A program made the translations under genes and the position numbers. A DNA stretch of 64,000 nt from Chitinophaga pinensis (GTDB lineage: Bacteria; Bacteroidota; Bacteroidia; B-17B0; Aurantibacillaceae), in assembly GCA_945860225.1 (NCBI GenBank), contig CAMAPT010000015.1:31232-95231 (forward strand), given 5' to 3'. Below are positions 7,939-15,745 of the stretch, piece after piece. A model generated the notes under the pieces. That model did no database searches, was not told where the DNA came from, and was given only the letters and a program-made list of their open reading frames with translations. Numbering within the stretch: position 1 is the first letter of the stretch; each line of letters begins with the position of its first letter.

Positions 7939-9405
7939 ATGAGTAGAGACAGTCAAGGGCCTAGAAAAATGTTTTCAAAAGGGGGCTCGTCAGATTTTAA
8001 TAAAAGAAAATCTTTTTCGGGTTCCGATAAATCAAAACGTCCATTCAGAGGAGGGGAGGGATCTTCATTTAAAAAACGAGATGGAGATTCGTCAGAGAAA
8101 CGTCCTTTTGTAAAAAGAGACGACAATTCGGAAAGACCTAAAAGGAATTTTGGAAGTTCAGAAAATAAATCATATTCAGGTGAAAAAAGAACATTTGGCA
8201 AACGTCAGGATGGAAGTTTTAAATCTAAATCAGGTGGAGGATTTGATAGAGGAGAAAAACGTTCGTATGTAAAAAGAGATGGTAATTCGGAAGATAAACC
8301 ACGCAGAAGTTTTGGAGATAGCGAAGGGAAATCATTTGTGAAGCGTGCAGATGGAAAATACGAAAGTGTGGGTGCAAGAAAATCATACGGAGATGGTGAA
8401 AGAAAACCATTTGCAAAACGTGAGGATGGAGATAGACCAAGAAGATCTTTCGGAGATGGTGAAAGAAAACCATTTGCAAAACGTGAAGACGGAGATAGAC
8501 CAAGAAGATCTTTTGGAGATGGCGAAAGAAAGCCATTTGTAAAACGTGAGGATGGAGATAGACCAAGAAAATCTTTTGGTGAGAAAAAAGAATTTGATAA
8601 GCCATATCAACCAAGGTTATCAAAATCGGAAAGAGTGGTTGAAAAATCAAAAAAAGCAGGACCTTCCAAAACATCCACTCAAAAAAATGTGAGTGATGAT
8701 GCGGTTCGATTAAATAGATATTTATCTAATGCAGGAATATGCTCTAGAAGAGAAGCTGACGTTTTAATTGCAACAGGCGTCGTTACCGTTAATGGTAAAA
8801 TTATTACGGAGATGGGTTATAAAGTAAATCCATCAGATGTAGTTACTTATGGAGGTGTTCCAATCAAGAATGAGGTTAAAAAATATTTATTATTAAATAA
8901 ACCTAAAGATTACATCACAACCATGGACGATCCGGAGGAACGTAAAACAGTGATGGAATTGATTCGTAAGGCTTGTAAAGAGCGATTATATCCGGTTGGA
9001 AGACTGGATAGAAATACGACCGGTGTATTGTTGTTTACCAATGATGGCGATTTAACGGCGAAACTTACACATCCAAAATTTGAAATCCGTAAGGTATATC
9101 ATGTGTCTTTAAATAAAAAAATGACTACCGAAGATTACAGGCTTTTAAGTGAGGGAGTTGAGTTGTCAGATGGATTTATTAAACCCGATGCCGTTGAATT
9201 TGTAGGGGATGGAAAATTTGAATTAGGTGTAGAAATTCATAGTGGGAAAAACCGTATTGTTCGTCGTATGTTCGAGCAGTTAGGTTATGAAGTTGTTAAA
9301 TTAGACAGAGTAGCTTTTGCAGGATTAACCAAAAAAGATTTACCAAGGTCTAAATACCGTTTCTTGACCGAAAAAGAAGTGTCTTTTTTAAAAATGTTAG
9401 GGTAA
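7939..9405 (+). CDS. RluB/RsuA-family pseudouridine synthase with long basic repetitive N-terminus
   Basis: Isomerises a uridine in rRNA to pseudouridine. The C-terminal half is the enzyme: an S4 RNA-binding domain beginning at RLNRYLSNAGICSRREADV (about residue 255) and a catalytic domain with GRLDRNTTGVLLFTNDG, in which Asp357 is the nucleophile. RluB (23S U2605) is the best guess; RsuA or RluF are alternatives. The first 250 residues are low-complexity and rich in Lys, Arg, Gly, Ser and Asp, and include three tandem 21-residue repeats (8383-8571). A basic N-terminal extension is seen in Bacteroidota RluB, but these perfect repeats look recently expanded. It is expected to be disordered and to bind RNA; that role is inferred. 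Confidence 0.92.
   Translation: MSRDSQGPRKMFSKGGSSDFNKRKSFSGSDKSKRPFRGGEGSSFKKRDGDSSEKRPFVKRDDNSERPKRNFGSSENKSYSGEKRTFGKRQDGSFKSKSGGGFDRGEKRSYVKRDGNSEDKPRRSFGDSEGKSFVKRADGKYESVGARKSYGDGERKPFAKREDGDRPRRSFGDGERKPFAKREDGDRPRRSFGDGERKPFVKREDGDRPRKSFGEKKEFDKPYQPRLSKSERVVEKSKKAGPSKTSTQKNVSDDAVRLNRYLSNAGICSRREADVLIATGVVTVNGKIITEMGYKVNPSDVVTYGGVPIKNEVKKYLLLNKPKDYITTMDDPEERKTVMELIRKACKERLYPVGRLDRNTTGVLLFTNDGDLTAKLTHPKFEIRKVYHVSLNKKMTTEDYRLLSEGVELSDGFIKPDAVEFVGDGKFELGVEIHSGKNRIVRRMFEQLGYEVVKLDRVAFAGLTKKDLPRSKYRFLTEKEVSFLKMLG
8383..8571 (+). repeat. Three tandem 63-bp repeats inside the pseudouridine synthase gene
   Basis: Units start at 8383, 8446 and 8509. Each encodes S-[YF]-GDGERKPF-[AV]-KREDGDRPR-[RK]. 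The copies are nearly identical in DNA as well as protein, and looser versions of the same unit (KRPFVKRDD, KSFVKRADG) occur upstream. This points to growth by slippage or unequal recombination. Confidence 0.9.
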
Positions 9406-9413
9406 TAAGTTGC

Positions 9414-9453
9414 GAGAGTTAAGTTGTTCAAACTTCCGAGCGGCTTAACTCTC
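9414..9453. other. Intergenic inverted repeat with a nested hairpin
   Basis: GAGAGTTAAG (9414-9423) and CTTAACTCTC (9444-9453) are perfect complements 20 bases apart, and AAGTT/AACTT (9421-9435) can form a competing smaller hairpin. There is no T-run after it, so it is not a classical terminator. It lies between the pseudouridine synthase stop and the ArsC-like ATG at 9472. It may be an mRNA-stability or regulatory structure. Confidence 0.5.
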
Positions 9454-9471
9454 ACACCCAACAACATCAGT

Positions 9472-9822
9472 ATGAAAAAAATATATTACCTCTCTACGTG
9501 TGATACTTGTAAACGCATCATATCCGATCTTGGATTGAAAGAGAAAGGATTTGTTTTTCAGGATATAAAAACAGAAAAAATCACTTCCGAGCAATTGGAA
9601 GAAATCAAAAATTTGGCAGGAAGTTACGAAGCGTTGTTTAGTCGCGTTGCTCGTAAATACAAAGAACTAGGCTTATCAAAACAAAACTTATCAGAAACAG
9701 ATTATAAAAACTACATTTTAGAGGAATATACCTTTTTAAAGCGTCCTGTTATCTGTATCGAAAACAAGGTGTTTGTTGGCAATACAAAATCTGTTATAGA
9801 AGCCGTAAAACAAGTGTTATAA
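9472..9822 (+). CDS. ArsC/Spx-family thioredoxin-fold protein
   Basis: The 116 residues have the arsenate reductase/Spx/MgsR fold, with CDTC (Cys10, Cys13) near the N-terminus and the family's FLKRPVI segment near the C-terminus. Family members are either glutaredoxin-dependent arsenate reductases or redox-sensing regulators. With no ars genes nearby, the role is open and arsenate reduction is not assumed. An in-frame ATG at 9424 would add 16 unrelated residues and lies within the inverted repeat, so the ATG at 9472 was chosen. Confidence 0.82.
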   Translation: MKKIYYLSTCDTCKRIISDLGLKEKGFVFQDIKTEKITSEQLEEIKNLAGSYEALFSRVARKYKELGLSKQNLSETDYKNYILEEYTFLKRPVICIENKVFVGNTKSVIEAVKQVL

Positions 9823-9829
9823 CACATCC

Positions 9830-10375
9830 TTAATTTAAGGACGGATCAAACGGATAGTCGCTAAAAACTTTATAGCTCGGATTTATTTTTTTAAGTTCCT
9901 CACCCCATAAAGTATCCGAATCTTTTTCAATTAATTGAGCATATTGAGTTTGATTGGTTAACCATACCTGATTAGCGATTTCTTGTTGCAATTGATTTTT
10001 ATCCCAACCACTATATCCCACATAAAATCTAATTTGATGTTCATTCACTTTGCCCTCTTCCATCATTTCGCATAATTGCATGAAATTTCCACCCCAAAAA
10101 ACGTTACCTTTTATAGGCTGACTGTCTTTAAGAATGGTACCTAAAGTATGCGTATAAAACAATTGGTTTTGCGATACAGGTCCACCTTCAAAAATAGGGA
10201 AGTGAGCATTTTTTAAATGAGGGAAAATATCTTTAAGCAACAATCCTTGCATTTTGTTGATGATAAACCCAAGGCTACCCATTTCTGTTTGTTCGCATAA
10301 GTAAATGACCGAACGTCTGAAAATGCCATCTTGTAAAAATGGTTTCGCTATTAATATATCCCCTGTTTTTATCAA
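9830..10375 (-). CDS. YqgE/AlgH family protein (UPF0301)
   Basis: Conserved protein of unknown biochemical role; AlgH in Pseudomonas affects alginate regulation. Diagnostic segments are GDILIAKPFL, FRRSVIYLCE and GSLGFIINK at the N-terminus, FEGGPV, FWGGNF in the middle and FYVGYSGWDKNQLQQEI. A longer frame opens with an ATG at 10456, but this would overlap the divergent pdxH gene and add residues foreign to the family. The TTG at 10373-10375 gives the usual length (181 aa) and start, so it was chosen. Confidence 0.85.
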   Translation of the reverse strand: MIKTGDILIAKPFLQDGIFRRSVIYLCEQTEMGSLGFIINKMQGLLLKDIFPHLKNAHFPIFEGGPVSQNQLFYTHTLGTILKDSQPIKGNVFWGGNFMQLCEMMEEGKVNEHQIRFYVGYSGWDKNQLQQEIANQVWLTNQTQYAQLIEKDSDTLWGEELKKINPSYKVFSDYPFDPSLN

Positions 10376-10386
10376 GAATATCTCTA

Positions 10387-10394
10387 TATATTTG
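10387..10394 (+). promoter_or_regulatory. -7 promoter box of pdxH
   Basis: TATATTTG matches TAnnTTTG, 15 bases before the pdxH ATG at 10410, in the short gap between divergent yqgE and pdxH. It supports the ATG at 10410 over the upstream in-frame ATG at 10305. Confidence 0.5.
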
Positions 10395-10409
10395 CCTAAA
10401 ATACAAAAA

Positions 10410-11063
10410 ATGAACCAAGTAAACCAACATATTTCCCAGTTAAGGGAAGATTTCATGAAAGGCGAATTATCGGAAATTCATTTAAAGAAAACACCCGACT
10501 TACAATTTGAGCAATGGATGTCGGATGCTATAGAGGCTAAAGTGAATGAAGTGGCTGCTTGTAATTTAGCAACGGTAAATTCTAACCATAAACCATCATC
10601 AAGAATTGTGTATCTAAGAGAATTTGGAAACAACGAATTTTATTTTTACACAAATTATGATTCTCGAAAAGCCGCAGAAATAGCAGATAATCCCTTTGTT
10701 TGCCTTACTTTTTTTTGGCCTGAATTAGAGAGACAAATTAGAATCGAAGGCATCGTGGTAAAAAAAGCAGAAACAGAAAAAAGTGACGCTTATTTTAATG
10801 CTCGACCTCAGGATTCAAAAATTGGCGCTTGGAGTTCTCCGCAAAGTCGCGTGCTAAAAAATCGCGAAGAGTTACAAGGCTTTATCGAACAGAACAAAAA
10901 GAAATTTGAAGACCAAGAAATTCCACGCCCTGAATTTTGGGGAGGATATATCATTAAGGCGACTTATTATGAATTTTGGCAGGGACGTAAAAATCGTTTA
11001 CACGATCGCATACGTTTTTCTTTAGAGAATGAAAATTGGAAAATAGAACGATTAGCACCATAA
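10410..11063 (+). CDS. pdxH: Pyridoxamine 5'-phosphate oxidase
   Basis: FMN enzyme that oxidises pyridoxine or pyridoxamine 5'-phosphate to the cofactor pyridoxal 5'-phosphate. The 217 residues have the expected order: the N-terminal LREDFMKGEL, SRIVYLREF, FYTNYDSRKAAEI, the FMN-binding segment FFWPELERQIRIEG, SRVLKNREEL, and the C-terminal signature FWQGRKNRLHDRIRF. Length is normal. The start at 10410 follows a promoter box and gives the family N-terminus. A block of short tandem repeats follows the gene. Confidence 0.95.
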   Translation: MNQVNQHISQLREDFMKGELSEIHLKKTPDLQFEQWMSDAIEAKVNEVAACNLATVNSNHKPSSRIVYLREFGNNEFYFYTNYDSRKAAEIADNPFVCLTFFWPELERQIRIEGIVVKKAETEKSDAYFNARPQDSKIGAWSSPQSRVLKNREELQGFIEQNKKKFEDQEIPRPEFWGGYIIKATYYEFWQGRKNRLHDRIRFSLENENWKIERLAP

Positions 11064-11068
11064 GAATA

Positions 11069-11168
11069 GACTAAAGAGAATCAAGACTAGAGGGAGTCAG
11101 GACTAGAGGGAATCAAGACCAAATGGACTAGAGAGAATCAAGACCAAAGGGACAAAAGAGACAAAAAA
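11069..11168. repeat. Purine-rich tandem repeats, 16-bp and 9-bp units
   Basis: Between pdxH and the ureohydrolase gene are 16-bp units GACTAgAGgGAaTCAa at 11069, 11085, 11101 and 11126, with 9-bp units of the type GACcAAAgG at 11117, 11142, 11151 and 11160. Every unit begins with GA[CT]. The plus strand has long purine tracts. No open frame crosses it. The array reaches to within 40 bases of the next ATG. Confidence 0.8.
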
Positions 11169-11207
11169 CATAATATCATATTTATCAAAACTTTCTAAAC
11201 TGCAGAC

Positions 11208-12251
11208 ATGAATAAACAAGAAAAAATACAAAATTTTGATCCTAATAGCGTAGGAGATGTAAACGCTAATATGTTTGGATTACCATTTACAACTGAAGAA
11301 TCGGAAACCGTTTTAATTCCTGTGCCTTGGGAAGTAACCGTAAGTTACGGAGGTGGCACTATGGATGGTCCTCAACAAATTTTTGACGCATCGTTTCAGG
11401 TAGATTTATATGATCCTATTGTGAAAGATGCTTGGAAAATGGGTATTGCCATGGATGACATCAACGAAGGATTAAGCGACAAATGTGAGATTTACAGACC
11501 TGTAGCCGAAATTATTATTGATAGACAAAGCAACGGAGAACCTGTTTCTGAAATTTCGGAAATAAAAGATGTGAATAAGGTTTGTGAGGAAATGAATGCT
11601 TGGGTAAAACAACGCGTCTTACATTTTTTAAAACAAAAGAAAAGTGTTGGTTTAATTGGGGGCGATCACTCGACTCCTTTAGGAATGATAGATGCACTAA
11701 GTGAACATTATACTGATTTTGCCATTTTACAAATAGATGCGCACGCTGATTTACGAGTGGCTTACGAAGGATTTGAATATTCGCATGCTTCTATTATGTA
11801 CAATGCCTTAAAAAGACAACAGGTTAAAAAATTAGTGCAGGTTGGTATCAGAGATTATTGTCAAGCTGAATTAGATATTATTCATGGCTCAGAAGGTAGA
11901 GTAAAAACTTTTTTTGACAGAGACATCAAACAACAACAATACAAAGGGAAATCATGGGATACCATTTGTCAGGAAATAGTTGCTGAATTGCCACAGCAGG
12001 TGTATTTGAGTTTTGATATTGATGGATTGGATCCAAAACTTTGTCCCGGAACTGGAACGCCCGTAGCAGGAGGATTTGAAACCGATCAGGTGTTATATTT
12101 ATTAGAACAAGTAGTGGCTGCCGGAAAAACGCTCATTGCATTTGATATCAATGAAGTAGGAGGTGAGGATGAGTGGAACGCCAATGTAGCAGCCCGTTTA
12201 TTATACCGTATTGCTAATATGGCAGCACATAGTCAAGGCAAAAGACCCTAA
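11208..12251 (+). CDS. Agmatinase/arginase-family ureohydrolase
   Basis: Binuclear manganese enzyme of the ureohydrolase family; members hydrolyse agmatine, arginine or guanidino acids to release urea. All metal ligands are present: GGDHS (His154), DAHAD (Asp177, His179, Asp181) and SFDIDGLDP (Asp270, Asp272). The 347 residues include an N-terminal extension common in Bacteroidota members annotated as agmatinase. The substrate cannot be read from the sequence. It ends in a strong terminator before tryptophan 2,3-dioxygenase, so it seems to be a single-gene unit. Confidence 0.9.
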   Translation: MNKQEKIQNFDPNSVGDVNANMFGLPFTTEESETVLIPVPWEVTVSYGGGTMDGPQQIFDASFQVDLYDPIVKDAWKMGIAMDDINEGLSDKCEIYRPVAEIIIDRQSNGEPVSEISEIKDVNKVCEEMNAWVKQRVLHFLKQKKSVGLIGGDHSTPLGMIDALSEHYTDFAILQIDAHADLRVAYEGFEYSHASIMYNALKRQQVKKLVQVGIRDYCQAELDIIHGSEGRVKTFFDRDIKQQQYKGKSWDTICQEIVAELPQQVYLSFDIDGLDPKLCPGTGTPVAGGFETDQVLYLLEQVVAAGKTLIAFDINEVGGEDEWNANVAARLLYRIANMAAHSQGKRP

Positions 12252-12271
12252 TGGTAGATAATTAAAATCGT

Positions 12272-12306
12272 AAAAGGATAGTGATTTTGTCACTATCCTT
12301 TTTTAT
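12272..12306 (+). terminator. Rho-independent terminator after the ureohydrolase gene
   Basis: Perfect 13-bp stem, AAAAGGATAGTGA (12272-12284) with TCACTATCCTTTT (12290-12302), a 5-base loop and a following T-run. Confidence 0.9.
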
Positions 12307-12311
12307 ATTTG
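12304..12311 (+). promoter_or_regulatory. -7 promoter box of tryptophan 2,3-dioxygenase
   Basis: TATATTTG matches TAnnTTTG, 22 bases before the ATG at 12334 and directly at the end of the preceding terminator. Confidence 0.5.
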
Positions 12312-12333
12312 ATAGCTAAACCTTACAATTAAC

Positions 12334-13341
12334 ATGGAATTAAAAAAAGAAATTATTGATAGGATACATCAACTCGAAGAAAAATATAGTCTGATGGGGC
12401 AAAGCCTCGACAGTTATTTGGATGGATTACTTCTTTCCAATTACCTGACCTATTGGGATTATATTCAAGTTGACACATTATTAACTCTTCAAAATCCTAA
12501 AACGGATTTTCCGGACGAGAAGATTTTTATCATGTATCATCAAATTACTGAATTATACTTCAAGCTTTCTTTGCACGAAATGGAGCAAATAGGAAATAAT
12601 GGAGTCCATATTCAACCTAATGGCCATGTTTTGGGTTTTAAAGAAGCCATTGATGTTAATTTTTTTGCAGAACGTATTACCCGTATCAACCGTTACTTTG
12701 AATCTTTAACCAAGTCATTCGAAATTATGGTGGATGGTATGGAAAAAGAGCAGTTTTTACGATACAGAATGGCATTGTTACCGGCCAGTGGGTTTCAAAG
12801 CGCACAATACCGTAAAATAGAAATTTGTGCGACCGATTTTTTTAATTTAGTTGATAAAGATGTAAGGCCCACTTTGGCGGGTAAAAATGCGAGCATTGAG
12901 GAAATGTTTGAGCACATTTATTGGAACAAAGGCGCTACAGAATTAGCTACCGGAAAAAAAACCTTGACGCTCAACCAATTTGAGAAAAAGTATGGAGCAG
13001 AGTTTATGGCATTGGCTAAAGAATACGAGCAAAAAAATATGTGGGCCAAGTACAAATCACTTTCGGCACACGACCAACAAAATCCAAAATTAATTAATGC
13101 CTTAAAAGAATTAGACGTCAATGTAAATATCAATTGGCCTTTAATGCATTACAAGAGTGCGGTAAGGTATTTGCAACAAAATACCGAAGATATTGCGGCA
13201 ACTGGCGGAACCAATTGGCAAAAATATTTACCGCCTCGTTTTCAAAAACGTATTTTTTATCCCGAATTATGGACTGCACAAGAGCACGACGATTGGGGTA
13301 AAGGCTGGGTTGAAACCAATGTGTTTAGAGCCGGGAGATAG
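12334..13341 (+). CDS. kynA: Tryptophan 2,3-dioxygenase
   Basis: Heme enzyme that opens the indole ring of tryptophan to N-formylkynurenine, first step of the kynurenine route. The 335-residue protein has the TDO hallmarks IMYHQITELYFKLSLHE (about 68-84), SGFQSAQYR (substrate-binding Arg) and the C-terminal ATGGTNWQKYLPPR, the GTGGS-like loop that closes over the substrate. It is flanked by terminators on both sides, so it is probably monocistronic. No other kynurenine gene is in this window. Confidence 0.95.
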   Translation: MELKKEIIDRIHQLEEKYSLMGQSLDSYLDGLLLSNYLTYWDYIQVDTLLTLQNPKTDFPDEKIFIMYHQITELYFKLSLHEMEQIGNNGVHIQPNGHVLGFKEAIDVNFFAERITRINRYFESLTKSFEIMVDGMEKEQFLRYRMALLPASGFQSAQYRKIEICATDFFNLVDKDVRPTLAGKNASIEEMFEHIYWNKGATELATGKKTLTLNQFEKKYGAEFMALAKEYEQKNMWAKYKSLSAHDQQNPKLINALKELDVNVNINWPLMHYKSAVRYLQQNTEDIAATGGTNWQKYLPPRFQKRIFYPELWTAQEHDDWGKGWVETNVFRAGR

Positions 13342-13360
13342 TACATTTTATAGCGTAATA

Positions 13361-13386
13361 ATAAAAGCCGGAACTCCGGCTTTTAT
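13361..13386 (+). terminator. Terminator after tryptophan 2,3-dioxygenase
   Basis: Perfect 11-bp stem (ATAAAAGCCGG with CCGGCTTTTAT) around the loop AACT, followed by a T-rich run. Confidence 0.88.
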
Positions 13387-13394
13387 TATTTTTG
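13387..13394 (+). promoter_or_regulatory. Possible -7 box upstream of a membrane protein gene
   Basis: TATTTTTG fits TAnnTTTG, 35 bases before the ATG at 13430. It lies in the T-run of a terminator, so the match could be chance. Confidence 0.3.
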
Positions 13395-13429
13395 CTTATT
13401 ATAAAACATGTTTACCTTTATCTAAGTAG

Positions 13430-13930
13430 ATGTTGAATATGATTAAAATACTAACTATCACCAAAAATAATTGGCTTTTTTTTTGGATGGTATTAAATAC
13501 ACTAGCGCCATTATTTAGTTTTATGGGAGGTTATGGATTTATGTACTTTTTTGCTTTTTTTTATCCTTTAGCTCAAACATTTGCTATTAGTAAAATTCAA
13601 TCTGTAAAATTTCCATGGCTCTGGATGGCTCAGTTTTTATATTGGTTATTACTTCTCATAATGTTTCATGATCTAATTTACATTGTTATTGGAATACTAG
13701 TAAATTCTATTTTCGGACAATTACTTTTAAGAATTATGTTTGGTTCATTTGGCAGTTTTCATTGGTTAAAATGGAACACGATAGCGTTAATTTTTCCGAT
13801 TCTTTCTTCACAAATATTAAAACATCAACATATTTCAAGTGATATTCTCGAAATTTTATTGATTGTTGGATTATTTCTCTGTATTTCTTTTACTTCGGGT
13901 ATTGGTTTAAATAAGGCTTACTGGAATTAA
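13430..13930 (+). CDS. Hypothetical integral membrane protein
   Basis: I do not recognise this 166-residue protein. It is almost entirely hydrophobic, with about five probable membrane helices (near residues 15-35, 37-52, 62-85, 86-105 and 140-160) and short loops. It has no soluble domain and no recognised motif. A start at ATG 13439 (residue 4) is equally possible. It stands alone between a terminator and the channel gene. Its composition, aromatic and rich in Ile, Leu and Phe, and its full-length frame support a real gene, but family and function are unknown. Confidence 0.6.
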   Translation: MLNMIKILTITKNNWLFFWMVLNTLAPLFSFMGGYGFMYFFAFFYPLAQTFAISKIQSVKFPWLWMAQFLYWLLLLIMFHDLIYIVIGILVNSIFGQLLLRIMFGSFGSFHWLKWNTIALIFPILSSQILKHQHISSDILEILLIVGLFLCISFTSGIGLNKAYWN

Positions 13931-14043
13931 TTTTACTCCCTATTAAAGCTTAAAGATTGAATGTGATGTCTAAGTAATAATCTTTCGTATAGTTTAAATA
14001 GATTGTTACTTTTAATAATTGTTAACTATCCTTACCTCTCATT

Positions 14044-15729
14044 ATGCTTAACGGACAATTACACGATGATTATTTGCTGCGCTATTCGGTTGAAATGGAG
14101 CAAGATTTCTCTACTTTAACAAATACTGCCACAGTTACATTTTATGATGAGCACCAGCGTAAAGTAAGCCGAATCCATCTAGCCGTAGTTAGTAAAGAAA
14201 CCATATATGATTGGATAAAAAACAATCAGCCTATTCATTTACAAGCCTGTTATGTAAAAGATTTTTCTCTTTCGGAGTTTCGTAAGTTGCAAAATTTAAA
14301 AGAGGATGAGTTGGTTACTTTGCACGACTTAAAGGCAATTCATACTTTTTTTGATGGCGAATCGACCATTGATTTTAGTTGTTCGGTTTTCGAAGGGAAA
14401 CAGACCATTTTTGATCATAGTGTTTTTGGAAATGGATATACTAATTTTTCATATTCTGATTTTGGCCACGGCCATGTATCATTTAAGCATAGCAAGTTTG
14501 GAAGCGGGGCCACTAATTTTCAGTCGGTTCGGTTTGGAGATGGCGATATTTCGTTTGAAGAAACCAATTTTGGGAATGGTAATTTAAGTTTTGCTGACGC
14601 TCATTTTAGCAATGGTCATGTGCATTTCAAAAACACACTTTTCGGAAACGGTCACATCGATTTTAAATTTGCCAAATTTGCATTAGGTGATATTTCTTTT
14701 GAGCGAGCTACATTTGGGGTAGGAAAGAAAGACTTTAAAAAAGTAGAGTTCGGAGGAGGCCGCATTGATTTTAGGCGAGTAGAATTTAATGATGGCGATG
14801 TGTTGTTTGAAGGCGTTGAATTTGGTAATGGTAAAATCAATTTTAGGGGATCGGTATTTGGAAAAGGGCATGTAGGATTTGAATACGCTGATTTTGCAAA
14901 TGGAGAGGCCATTTTTGATTATGTAGATTTTGGGACAGGTAATTTGAGTTTTTACCAAGCCAAAGCAGCCCATATTTCTTTTAGAAATTGTCCTTTTAAC
15001 TGTTACATTGATTTGCGATTTAAAGCTTGTAAAATTGCCAATTTGAGTAATGCTGTTATTCGCGATATAGTTGATATAAAACCAGAACGCGACCATGTTC
15101 ATATCAGAGAGCTTAACATAACCGATACGCGTATTTTAGGTCGTTTATTCATTAATTGGCGAGAAAATGAGGTTTTTCATTTAATTTATAACCAGAAAAA
15201 AAGCAGCCATTTTCAAAAAGCAGAACAATTCAGAATACTCAAAGAAAATTTCAGGGTAAATGGTCAGTACGAAGATGAAGATGCGGCTTACATCGAATTT
15301 AAACGCTGCGAAGCAAAGGCACTTTTAGAAGAAGAAAAAAAATCGACGTTTATCGTCAAACTATGCGCATACCCAAAGTATGCGTTTCAAAATTATGTGT
15401 TTGATTTTGTTGGCCGATACGCTACAGCGCCTACTCGCGTATTGCTGAATGCGGTATTGGCCGTATGTATGTTTGGATTAGTTTATTACGGTTTTACGGT
15501 TGGTTTAAAAACATTTGGAACCATAGAAACCACTTTACCAAACCACTTGAATCATGTTCAGGAATTTTGGAATTGCATGTACTATAGCGCTATTACTTTT
15601 TTTACCATTGGATATGGAGATTATTTTCCATACGGTATTTTAAAGGCCGTAGCCGCTTTCGAAGGCTTTTCAGGGGTATTTTTAATGAGTTATTTTACAG
15701 TAGCTTTTGTCAGGAAAATTTTAAGATAG
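14044..15729 (+). CDS. Two-TM potassium channel with a 12-residue-repeat solenoid
   Basis: This 561-residue protein joins three parts. Residues 1-115 form a small soluble domain. Residues 116-307 are sixteen tandem 12-residue repeats with consensus F-G-x-G-x-[IV]-x-F-x-x-x-x, predicted to coil as a beta-solenoid related to pentapeptide-repeat folds but with a longer period. A charged linker (about 308-455) is followed by TM1 (about 466-488), a pore loop with the K+ selectivity filter TIGYGD (521-526) and TM2 (about 531-556), the Ion_trans_2 layout. K+ conduction is inferred from the filter. The cytoplasmic solenoid presumably gates, assembles or anchors the channel. There is no RCK/TrkA domain. 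It is convergent with a UPF0316 gene, sharing a hairpin at the stop codons. Confidence 0.88.
   Translation: MLNGQLHDDYLLRYSVEMEQDFSTLTNTATVTFYDEHQRKVSRIHLAVVSKETIYDWIKNNQPIHLQACYVKDFSLSEFRKLQNLKEDELVTLHDLKAIHTFFDGESTIDFSCSVFEGKQTIFDHSVFGNGYTNFSYSDFGHGHVSFKHSKFGSGATNFQSVRFGDGDISFEETNFGNGNLSFADAHFSNGHVHFKNTLFGNGHIDFKFAKFALGDISFERATFGVGKKDFKKVEFGGGRIDFRRVEFNDGDVLFEGVEFGNGKINFRGSVFGKGHVGFEYADFANGEAIFDYVDFGTGNLSFYQAKAAHISFRNCPFNCYIDLRFKACKIANLSNAVIRDIVDIKPERDHVHIRELNITDTRILGRLFINWRENEVFHLIYNQKKSSHFQKAEQFRILKENFRVNGQYEDEDAAYIEFKRCEAKALLEEEKKSTFIVKLCAYPKYAFQNYVFDFVGRYATAPTRVLLNAVLAVCMFGLVYYGFTVGLKTFGTIETTLPNHLNHVQEFWNCMYYSAITFFTIGYGDYFPYGILKAVAAFEGFSGVFLMSYFTVAFVRKILR
14389..14964 (+). repeat. Sixteen 36-bp (12-residue) coding repeats in the channel gene
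   Basis: The first unit begins at residue 116 with a degenerate FEGKQTIFDHSV, and fifteen clear units follow from residue 128. Phe at position 1 is invariant, Gly at 4 nearly so, and Phe at 8 is invariant; position 6 is usually Ile, Val or Leu. DNA similarity between units is low, so the repeat is old and held by selection on the protein. Confidence 0.9.
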
Positions 15730-15745
15730 TTTTTTGTAAAACTAT
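15726..15745. terminator. Hairpin between convergent genes
   Basis: ATAGTTTT (15726-15733) pairs with AAAACTAT (15738-15745) over a 4-base loop. It overlaps the stop codons of both convergent genes and could end transcription in both directions. The stem is AT-rich and therefore weak. Confidence 0.5.

Noticed and set aside
8225..8674. Minus-strand open frames in the pseudouridine synthase repeat region
   Set aside because: They are shadows of the low-complexity coding repeats, with no promoter and a repetitive Leu/Phe/His composition that mirrors the plus-strand frame.
9424..9472. Upstream ATG for the ArsC-like gene
   Set aside because: The extra residues lie in the inverted repeat and do not resemble the family, which starts with a short strand before CxxC.
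9472..9822. Arsenic-resistance gene
   Set aside because: Only the fold is shown; no arsR, arsB or acr3 is near, so the specific role is not claimed.
11069..11168. CRISPR array
   Set aside because: Units are 9 or 16 bases, contiguous and without unique spacers; no cas gene is in the window.
14652..15102. Minus-strand frames across the 12-residue repeats
   Set aside because: They mirror the periodic plus-strand coding sequence and have no start context.
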